From Actinomycetospora sp. TBRC 11914 (lineage in GTDB: Bacteria > Actinomycetota > Actinomycetes > Mycobacteriales > Pseudonocardiaceae), in NCBI RefSeq assembly GCF_012933465.1, contig NZ_JABBND010000016.1, forward strand, positions 62,001 through 126,000: DNA of 64,000 bases. Reading direction: 5' to 3'. The translations under genes and the position numbers were made by a program. This document shows, piece by piece, positions 23,963 to 31,324 of the stretch. The notes beneath the pieces are model-generated. The model saw only the letters and a program-made list of their open reading frames with translations. It made no database searches and was not told where the DNA came from. Within the stretch, counting starts at the first letter, position 1. Each line of letters opens with the position of its first letter.

Positions 23963-25333
23963 TCAGTCGACGACGCCGTCCCCGCGGCGGCCGAGGCCGA
24001 CGGCGGTGAGGCCGGCGCGGCGCAGCAGGGCCGGGTCGACGACGTTGCGGGTGTCGATCACCAGCGGCCGCTTCATCGCCGCCGCCATCACCGACCAGTC
24101 CAGCGCCCGGAACTGCGGCCACTCGGTGAGCACCAGCACCGCCTCCGCGCCCTGCGCCGCCGACACCGCGTCCGCGGCCAGCGGCACCCCCTCGATCTCG
24201 GTCGGCGCCGGCTCCCCATCGCGGAACTTCAGCGCGTCCGGGCCGTCCACGAACGCCGGGTCGAACCCCACCAGGTCCGCCCCCGCCTGGCGCAGCAGCG
24301 CCGCGATCGCCAGCGCCGGCGAATCCCGCAGGTCGTCGGTGCCCGCCTTGAACGTCAGCCCCAGTAGCGCCAGCCGCACCCGCGACAACGACCCGGTGCG
24401 CTTGCCGGTCACCGCCAGGCGCACCTTGTCCACGATCCGCTGCCGCTGCCGGGTGTTGGTGTCGATCGTCGCCCGTAGCAGCCGGAACTCGAAGTCCGCC
24501 GCGTCGGCCACCTGCAACAGCGCGTGGGTGTCCTTGGGCAGGCACGACCCGCCCCACCCCGGCCCCGGCGACAGGAACGCCTGCCCGATCCGCCGGTCGT
24601 AGCCGATCCCCTCGGTCACGTCACCGATGTCCGCGCCCACCCGCTCGCACAGCTCGGCCATCGCGTTGACGTACGACAGCTTCATCGCCAGGAAGCAGTT
24701 CGCCGCGTACTTCATCAGCTCCGCCGACGCCGCATCGGTCAGCACCGTCGGCGCCCCCAACCGCGCGTACAGCGCCGCCACCCGCTCCGCGGCGTCCTGG
24801 TTGTCCGACCCCACCACGATCCGGTCCGGCCCCAGGAAGTCCTTGACCGCCGCACCCTCACGCAGGAACTCCGGGTTCGACACCACCGCCACGTCGGTGC
24901 GCTCGAGCATCTCCGCGGTCCGCGCCGCCGTCCCCACCGGCACCGTCGACTTGTTCACCACCACCGTGCCCGGCGCCAGCGACGTCCCGATCTCCTCGAT
25001 CACCGACTCCACCGCCCGCAGGTCGGCCACCCCGCCGGCGCCCATCGGCGTCGGCACGCACAGGAACACCACCTCGGGCGAGCGCCCGTCCTCGAACGAC
25101 TCCAACGCCACCGAGTTGCCCACCACGAACGACAACCGGCCCGCCGAGGTCTGCTCCGCGACCAGCTCCGCCAGCCCCGGCTCCACGATGTCGACCACCC
25201 CGCGGCGCAACCGCTCCACCTTCGCCGCGTCGATGTCCGCGCCCACCACCTCGTGACCCAGCGACGCCAGACACGCCCCCGTGGTCAGCCCGACGTAGCC
25301 CGTCCCCACCACCATGACCCGCCGTGCGAACAC
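23963..25333 (-). CDS. ugd: UDP-glucose 6-dehydrogenase
   Basis: This 456-residue enzyme oxidises UDP-glucose to UDP-glucuronate with two NAD+. The Rossmann motif GTGYVG is at 10-15, the substrate loop SNPEFLREG at 152-160, and the catalytic Cys264 in GGSCLPKD (261-268); FKAGTDDLRDSP lies near 350. The GTG at 25333 has GGGGAG upstream and sits just before the nucleotide fold. It is last in the leftward polysaccharide run and would supply glucuronate for the glycan. Confidence 0.95.
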   Translation of the reverse strand: MFARRVMVVGTGYVGLTTGACLASLGHEVVGADIDAAKVERLRRGVVDIVEPGLAELVAEQTSAGRLSFVVGNSVALESFEDGRSPEVVFLCVPTPMGAGGVADLRAVESVIEEIGTSLAPGTVVVNKSTVPVGTAARTAEMLERTDVAVVSNPEFLREGAAVKDFLGPDRIVVGSDNQDAAERVAALYARLGAPTVLTDAASAELMKYAANCFLAMKLSYVNAMAELCERVGADIGDVTEGIGYDRRIGQAFLSPGPGWGGSCLPKDTHALLQVADAADFEFRLLRATIDTNTRQRQRIVDKVRLAVTGKRTGSLSRVRLALLGLTFKAGTDDLRDSPALAIAALLRQAGADLVGFDPAFVDGPDALKFRDGEPAPTEIEGVPLAADAVSAAQGAEAVLVLTEWPQFRALDWSVMAAAMKRPLVIDTRNVVDPALLRRAGLTAVGLGRRGDGVVD

Positions 25334-25457
25334 GTCGGACTCCCCTCTCCGTCCGGCTCCGCCTGGTCGCGGGAGCCCGCCACCGGTGATCAGCGGTCTC
25401 GGCCGCCTACGCTGCCAGATCACGGTCGGTGAGCGGACGACCGCGGTCCCCTCGACG

Positions 25458-26819
25458 TCACGAGGCGCCCGTGACCGCGTTCGCGTAGTCCTGCCGGGTC
25501 AGGCCCGACGACGGGTCGTCGAGCACCGCCTCGAAGGCGAGGAAGAAGCCGGCGAGGGCGCAGCCGCGGGCGTAGGCGGGGCTGCGGCGGATCTGGGCGG
25601 CCTCGCTGTCCGAGGTCGCGGTGCCGCCGGTCTGGGCGGCGGGCGGCCCCGGGTTCTCCCCGACGGCGGCGAGGCCGGCCCGGGCGGCCTGGGCGCGGGC
25701 GAAGCGCAGGTTCGACCACGTGGCGACCGGCGTGCCCGACGCGACGCTGGTCGTGGCGTCGTCGGCGGCGCACATGTCCTGCGCCGGGCTCGCCGCGCGG
25801 GCGGCGACGGCGCTCGCGTCGTCCACGCCGGTGAGGTCGACGACGAGGGGCCCGGCGACGTTGCCGGCCAGGACCGGGAACTGGTCGACGTAGTTCAGGC
25901 CGCGCCCGAGCGAGCCGTCGCGGTCGCCGGTGCCGTTCAGCAGCGCGTTCGACGCCGTCGTGAGGTCGGCGGGCAGGACGCCCTTGCCGGGCGAGGGGAC
26001 GTGGACCGCCCCGGCGTAGCCCGCGGCGCGCAGCGCGTCGACCTGGCCCTTGATCGCGTAGGCCAGCGAGCGGGAGTACCAGAGGAACCAGTTGCGGGCC
26101 ATGGCCGCGGTGACGGTCGTGCCGTTCCAGGTCTTCTGGCCGGGGACCCAGCCGGGCATCGGCGTCGTCGGGGTGCCGGCCGCGATCCCGGTGCCGCGCT
26201 GCGGGGCGGCGCCGAAGGCCCACCAGCTCTGCAGGAAGCCGTCGCCGGCCTCGTTCGGGCCGGGGAAGCCGACCTCGCCGGCGGCGCTGGTGCCGACCCG
26301 GATGCCGTCGAGGCGGGAGGCGGGCAGGTCGGCGACGAGCCGCGTCAGGTAGTCGGCCTCGGCGCCGCGCACCGCGGACGAGAAGACGGTGTCGATCGCG
26401 CCGGTGGCCGGGCTCTTGCCGCGCTGGTCGACCAGCGCCGCGCCGGAGAGCCCGCGCACCCACGACGGCGGGTACTGCGTGCCGGTCCCGACGACGACGC
26501 GGATCCCGGCGTCGAGGCACGCGGTGACCCGGTTGCGGAGGTCGGTGACGTAGTCGGCGTTCTCGACGCCGGGCGCCGAGGGCAGGAAGCGGTCCCAGTA
26601 GGCCTCGACCTCGACGACGCCGATGCCGACGGCGCGGTTCGCCGCGATGTCGGACGCGCTGCAGGTGGAGTCGACGAGGCCCCAGGCCGGGTCGGTCGCG
26701 GCGTGCGCGGCCGGCGGGCGGAGGCCGAGCAGGAGGAGGGGCACGAGGAGCAGGAGCACGACGAGCGCGCTGGTGCGGGAGTGGTCGGACGGACACGAGA
26801 GGCGGTTGAGGCGTGACAT
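25458..26819 (-). CDS. Secreted TIM-barrel (glycoside-hydrolase-like) protein
   Basis: This 453-residue protein has an N-terminal signal helix (SALVVLLLLVPLLLLGLRPPAAHA). The mature part has the alternating pattern of a TIM barrel: VVEVEAYWDRFLP, GIRVVVGTGTQYPPSWV, RLDGIRVGTSAAGEVGFPGP, GYAGAVHVPSPGKGVLPADL and LAAVGENPGPP. Candidate acid/base and nucleophile are Glu in TSAAGE and Glu in VGENPG. I do not know a named family with certainty; GH5/GH42-like is an inference. A paralogue at 26968-28287 is just upstream in the same direction. Confidence 0.75.
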   Translation of the reverse strand: MSRLNRLSCPSDHSRTSALVVLLLLVPLLLLGLRPPAAHAATDPAWGLVDSTCSASDIAANRAVGIGVVEVEAYWDRFLPSAPGVENADYVTDLRNRVTACLDAGIRVVVGTGTQYPPSWVRGLSGAALVDQRGKSPATGAIDTVFSSAVRGAEADYLTRLVADLPASRLDGIRVGTSAAGEVGFPGPNEAGDGFLQSWWAFGAAPQRGTGIAAGTPTTPMPGWVPGQKTWNGTTVTAAMARNWFLWYSRSLAYAIKGQVDALRAAGYAGAVHVPSPGKGVLPADLTTASNALLNGTGDRDGSLGRGLNYVDQFPVLAGNVAGPLVVDLTGVDDASAVAARAASPAQDMCAADDATTSVASGTPVATWSNLRFARAQAARAGLAAVGENPGPPAAQTGGTATSDSEAAQIRRSPAYARGCALAGFFLAFEAVLDDPSSGLTRQDYANAVTGAS

Positions 26820-26967
26820 GCCCGGGGCATCGCCTCGTCCGGCCCCGGATGGCACACCTCGGGGTCAGTCCTGACCGTTCAGCTCAACCGATCCACACGG
26901 CTGGCGCAGTAGCACCCTCGTCCTTCCGCCAAGCGACGGATCGCCCGAACAGCCGTACCGGCGCGGC

Positions 26968-28287
26968 TCAGCCCGCGACCGCGGCCGCGTAGTCACCCGG
27001 CACGAGACCGCTGCGCGAGGTGTAGAGGTCGTCCTCGAACGCGAACAGGAACGCCCGCAGGCCACAGGCGCGGGCGTAGTCCGGGGCGTGGCGGAGCTGC
27101 TCGCGCTCGCTGTCGGACCCCGCGGTGCCCCCGGTCTGCGGCCCGGGCGGTCCGGGGTTCTCCCCCACCAGGGGCAGGCGGGCGCGGGTCGCGGCCGCCG
27201 CCGCGACCCGCTGGTTGGGCCAGGTGTCGAGCGCCGGGGCCTTCGTGGCCACCGCGGCGGCGTCGCCGGGGGCGCAGCGGTCCTGCGGCGGCGCGAGCCC
27301 GCGGGCCGCCACCGCGGTCGCGTCGTCGAGGCCGGTCACGTCGACGACCGCCCCGGGCACCGCGGCCGCCAGCGCCGGGAAGCCGCCCACGTAGTCGAGG
27401 CCCCGTCGCAGCGCCCCGTCGCGCACCGCGGTCGCGAGCCGCACCGCCACGGCCGCGTCGAGGTCGGCGGGGAGCACGCCCCGGCCGGCGGCGGGGACGT
27501 GGACGGGGCCGCCGTACCCGGCGGCGCGCAGGGTCGCCGCCCGCGCCCCCACCGCCCGGACCACCGCGCCGGAGTACCAGGCGAACCAGGCGCGGGCCTG
27601 CCCGGCGGACACCGCGCGGCCCCGCCAGGTGGGCTGTCCCGGGATCCACCCGGGCATCGGCGTGGCCGCCTGCCCCCGCGCGAGACCCACCCCGAGCTGC
27701 GGCGCGGCACCGAAGGCCCACCAGCTGTCGAAGGCCGCGCCCGAGGCCTCCGGGCCGGGGTAGCCGAGCTCGCCGGCCGTCGAGGTCCCGATCCGGATCC
27801 CGGCCAGCCGCCGGGCGGGCACGGCGGCGAGCAGGTGGCGCAGGTGGTCGTCGGCGGCCGTCGCGACCGCGCCGGAGAACACCTCGTCGACGACGCCGGT
27901 CGTCGGGGACCGGCCCGCCTGGTCGCGCGGCGCCGCCCCGGGCAGGGCGCGCACCCACGCCGGCGGGTACTGCAGGCCCGACCCGAGGACCACCTGCAGC
28001 CCCGCGTCGAGGCAGCGCGTGACGTCCGCGCCGAGCGCGGCCGCGTACCCGGCGTCGACGGCCCCGTGAGCGGGTTCCAGCCGGTCCCAGTGCGCCTCGA
28101 CGACGACCACGGAGACCCCCGGGATCCGCGCCGCGAGCCGGTCCGGGGCGCACGTCGAGGCGAGGAGCCCCCATACGGGGGTCGACGCAGTGGACGCCGC
28201 GACGGCGGGCGCCGCGACCGCGGGCGGGGCGCCCGACGCGGCCAGCAGCCAGACCAGCGCGAGGAGCAGTCCCGCCCGCGCGGTCAC
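26968..28287 (-). CDS. Secreted TIM-barrel protein, paralogue
   Basis: This 439-residue protein has a signal helix (LLLALVWLLAASGAPPAVA). It aligns throughout with the product of 25458-26819: VVVVEAHWDRLEP, VVLGSGLQYPPAWVRALPGAA, GIRIGTSTAGELGYPGP, WWAFGAAPQLG, TPMPGW and VGENPGPPGPQTGGTAGSDSE. The candidate catalytic Glu residues are conserved in both. The GTG at 28287 overlaps the acyltransferase stop (GTGA at 28284-28287), so it is coupled to the glycan operon. A role in trimming or anchoring the exported polymer is an inference. Confidence 0.76.
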   Translation of the reverse strand: MTARAGLLLALVWLLAASGAPPAVAAPAVAASTASTPVWGLLASTCAPDRLAARIPGVSVVVVEAHWDRLEPAHGAVDAGYAAALGADVTRCLDAGLQVVLGSGLQYPPAWVRALPGAAPRDQAGRSPTTGVVDEVFSGAVATAADDHLRHLLAAVPARRLAGIRIGTSTAGELGYPGPEASGAAFDSWWAFGAAPQLGVGLARGQAATPMPGWIPGQPTWRGRAVSAGQARAWFAWYSGAVVRAVGARAATLRAAGYGGPVHVPAAGRGVLPADLDAAVAVRLATAVRDGALRRGLDYVGGFPALAAAVPGAVVDVTGLDDATAVAARGLAPPQDRCAPGDAAAVATKAPALDTWPNQRVAAAAATRARLPLVGENPGPPGPQTGGTAGSDSEREQLRHAPDYARACGLRAFLFAFEDDLYTSRSGLVPGDYAAAVAG

Positions 28288-29498
28288 GTCGAGGATGACC
28301 CGACGGCGCGGTCGGTCCGCTCGTCCACCGAGCGCCGCGGCGCCGTCGCGGGCCGCCGCACGATCCGGCGCATCCACCTCTGGGCCGGCCGCTCGATCAG
28401 CCGGTAGGCGAGGACGGCGAGCACGAACGAGCCGAGCAGCAGCAGGAGCGTGCCGACGATTCCCCACGCGCCCGGGAACGTGCGCGGGTTGATGACGAGC
28501 GACGCGGCCAGGATCCACGGCACGTGCACGAGGAAGAGCGCGACGCTGTACTCCCCGCCCAGCAGGCTCCACCGGTGCCCGAGGAAGGCGTTCACGGCAC
28601 CGCGCTCCTGCGCGAGCGCGACCACGACGAGCCCGGCGATCGGCAGCGAGAGCATGCTGGGCCGCCCGGTCGCGGCGAGGACCGCGATCGCGGCGAAGGT
28701 CAGGACCACCAGAGGCCCGGTGACGCGGCCCAGCCAGGCCGGGATGCGGGACCCGACGTGGGTGAGCTGGCAGAGCGCGCAGCCGGCGAGGAACGCCCCG
28801 AACGCCCGGGGCAGGGGCATCTCGTAGGTGATCGTGGCGTCGTCGAACCCGAGGAACGAGTAGGCGACCAGCGGGATCGCGCAGGCCACCACGTACCCGA
28901 GCACGCACGCCCACGTGCTGCGCAGCCGCAGCACCAGCGGCAGCAGGATCGGCAGGACCAGGTAGCAGGCCCACTCCGCGGACAGCGACCAGACCGGGCC
29001 GTTCCAGGTCAGCGCGTGCGCCCCGCCCCACCCCGAGGTCAGGGTGATCTGGCGGACGAGGTCCCAGCCCAGGTTGCCGCCGTGCGGGATCTCGTGGCCG
29101 ACGGCCCGGGAGCCCAGCACCGCGGCGACCATGACGGCCAGCACGGCGAGGTGGATCGGGTAGAACCGCGAGAGCCGGGCCCAGAGGAACTTCCCGAACG
29201 TGCCCCACCCCGGCCAGCGGGCGAAGGTCCTGCGGTAGCCGGAGCTGATGACGAACCCGGACAGCACGAAGAACAGGTCCAGCGCGACGTAGCCGTGGTG
29301 CCAGACCGCGGTCCAGTACGGCGTCGTCGGCGGCATCATCGCGCTGGCGAACGGGGCCAGGTGCACGGCGACGACGACGAGCGCGAGGTAGCCGCGGATC
29401 CCCACCAGGCTCGCGATGAGGCCGCCGGCCGGCGCGGCCGGCTTCCTGGTCGGTGCGGCCGCGGACGCCGTCGCGCCCGGCGCCGGTGTCGAGGTCAC
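28284..29498 (-). CDS. Acyltransferase-3 (OafA/YrhL-type) membrane protein
   Basis: This 404-residue protein has about ten membrane helices and the acyltransferase-3 hallmarks: GIRGYLALVVVAVH (catalytic His in the first helix), FFVLSGFVISSGY, WARLSRFYPIHL and WSLSAEWACYLVLP. Family members O-acetylate or O-succinylate sugars on the outer face of the membrane. AAGGAGG 6 nt upstream fixes the GTG at 29498. It probably decorates the polysaccharide made by the operon. Confidence 0.92.
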   Translation of the reverse strand: MTSTPAPGATASAAAPTRKPAAPAGGLIASLVGIRGYLALVVVAVHLAPFASAMMPPTTPYWTAVWHHGYVALDLFFVLSGFVISSGYRRTFARWPGWGTFGKFLWARLSRFYPIHLAVLAVMVAAVLGSRAVGHEIPHGGNLGWDLVRQITLTSGWGGAHALTWNGPVWSLSAEWACYLVLPILLPLVLRLRSTWACVLGYVVACAIPLVAYSFLGFDDATITYEMPLPRAFGAFLAGCALCQLTHVGSRIPAWLGRVTGPLVVLTFAAIAVLAATGRPSMLSLPIAGLVVVALAQERGAVNAFLGHRWSLLGGEYSVALFLVHVPWILAASLVINPRTFPGAWGIVGTLLLLLGSFVLAVLAYRLIERPAQRWMRRIVRRPATAPRRSVDERTDRAVGSSST

Positions 29499-29542
29499 GG
29501 TGATCCTCCTTGGTCCCTCGGGGGTCTCGGCGGGGCGGCGGG

Positions 29543-31324
29543 TCACGCCGGCCCGGTCAGCGGAAGAGAGCGGTCGTCGGGCGCGACGGCACGCGTCGTC
29601 GAGCCCGGGAGCGGCCGGTCGAGGTCGTAGACGAGCAGGTCGCCGCTGGTGCGCCCGTGCGCCGAGATGACCACGGGGAAGTCGCGGGCCAGCTCCGCGT
29701 TCAGCTCCGTCGAGGAGTTCGCGAGGCCCTGGGCCGAGAGCGCGGTCGAGACCATCGCGTAGCGGCAGTCGTTGCGGCGGGCCACGTCGAGCGAGGTCAG
29801 CTTGTGCACCCCGAAGCCGGGCATGACGAACTGTGCGGTCTGCTCGCCGAGGCAGATCTGCGCGGAGTGGTCGACCTGCGCGAAGACCTGCGGGATCACG
29901 CGGGCGTAGGCGTCGTCGCGCGTCGTGTGGACCTGCCACCAGCCCGCCAGCGACCCCGCGAAGAGGGCGACGACCGCCACCCCGACCAGCACCCGCCACG
30001 GCGCCCGCCAGCGGCCGGCCTGCGTGACGAGGAGCCCGATGACCACGGTCGAGGGCACCGCGAGCAGGTAGAACGTCTGCTCCTCGACCTCGCCGAGGGC
30101 CCCGGTGTAGAGGATCGCGGCGAGCACGCCCGCGAGCCAGCAGGTGACGAGCGAGAGCGTGGCCTCGGCGGGGTCGGCCGAGACCCGCGGATCCCCCGCG
30201 CGGATGCGGCCGTGCGCACCGCCCGCCGGCGCGGCGTGCGCGCCCCTCCTGCGGGTGCGGGGGCTGCGCAGCGTCCGCCACCCGATGAGGAGCAGGTAGA
30301 GCGCGTAGCAGACGGCCACACCGATCAGCGCGTACGAGGACGCGAAGAGCGAGAGGTTGGCGAGGATGCGGCTGACGAACCCGGGCGAGTTGCTGTGCGC
30401 GGTGAAGCCGGTCTCCTTGATCAGGCCCACCGCGCGGAAGGTCCCGGCGAGGGTCTGGTCGAACCACCAGCCGATGTCGCCCCGCAGCAGGACGATCAGC
30501 ACGTACACGCCGTAGACGCCGAACTGCAGCCCGAGCACGCCGGCGGCCTCGCGGCGCCGTAGTCCCCACGCGGTGACGATCATGATCATCAGAGGGACGG
30601 CGGTGATCAGGCCCGACGTGCTCTTGGTCGTCACGGCCAGCCCGAAGAACACGCCACCGGCCACGAGGAACGCGCGCCGCGCGGGCACCGTCTCGCGCTC
30701 GACCGCCACGAGCAGGCACAGCACGCCCGCGAGGACGCAGAACATCATCGGCGCCTCGAGCATCACCCGGCTGTCGAAGCGCACGACGAACGCGTCGAGG
30801 GCGTAGACGAGCCCGGAGACCAGCGACGCCCACCGGCCCACCACCCGGCGGGTGACGGCGACGACGAGCAGCGTGTTGACGAACGCGAAGACCAGCAGGG
30901 CCGGGCGCAGGCCCAGCACGGCCCCGACGGTCATGTGGTCGACCGGGTGGGTGACGAACAGCGAGAAGTACAGGAAGGCCAGTGGCGGGTGCAGGTAGAA
31001 CGGCTCGTCGAAGAGCTCCGCGCCCCGTCCGGCGGCGAACGAGTTCGCCACGTCCGCGTACTGGACCTCGTCCATGAACAGCTCGTAGGCCTGCGTCTGG
31101 TGGAACGCGCGCAGCCCGACGGCGAGCGCGGCGAGCGCCACCGCGCCGACGACGTAGACCCACTGCCCGGTGCCGCCCGACCCGGGCACCACCCGGCCGA
31201 TCCGGCGCGCGAGCCCGGAGCCGGCGTCGGTCCGGTCCGACCGGCCGGTCGGGGGCGCGTCGTCGGTGGTCTGGGGGGCGGAGCGGCGGACGAGCCGGGC
31301 CACCGAGGAGGACGAGTCACTCAC
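29543..31324 (-). CDS. GT39/ArnT-like membrane glycosyltransferase
   Basis: This 593-residue polytopic protein has about eleven helices. After the first helix comes LFMDEVQYADVANSFAAGRG; the acidic DE pair in this first extracytoplasmic loop is the catalytic hallmark of GT-C enzymes (GT39/GT83). A large C-terminal extracytoplasmic domain follows (VIPQVFAQVDHSAQICLGEQ onward). Such enzymes transfer sugars from polyprenyl phosphate to glycans or proteins outside the membrane. The start GTG at 31324 overlaps the preceding gene's end by 8 nt. Confidence 0.88.
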   Translation of the reverse strand: MSDSSSSVARLVRRSAPQTTDDAPPTGRSDRTDAGSGLARRIGRVVPGSGGTGQWVYVVGAVALAALAVGLRAFHQTQAYELFMDEVQYADVANSFAAGRGAELFDEPFYLHPPLAFLYFSLFVTHPVDHMTVGAVLGLRPALLVFAFVNTLLVVAVTRRVVGRWASLVSGLVYALDAFVVRFDSRVMLEAPMMFCVLAGVLCLLVAVERETVPARRAFLVAGGVFFGLAVTTKSTSGLITAVPLMIMIVTAWGLRRREAAGVLGLQFGVYGVYVLIVLLRGDIGWWFDQTLAGTFRAVGLIKETGFTAHSNSPGFVSRILANLSLFASSYALIGVAVCYALYLLLIGWRTLRSPRTRRRGAHAAPAGGAHGRIRAGDPRVSADPAEATLSLVTCWLAGVLAAILYTGALGEVEEQTFYLLAVPSTVVIGLLVTQAGRWRAPWRVLVGVAVVALFAGSLAGWWQVHTTRDDAYARVIPQVFAQVDHSAQICLGEQTAQFVMPGFGVHKLTSLDVARRNDCRYAMVSTALSAQGLANSSTELNAELARDFPVVISAHGRTSGDLLVYDLDRPLPGSTTRAVAPDDRSLPLTGPA

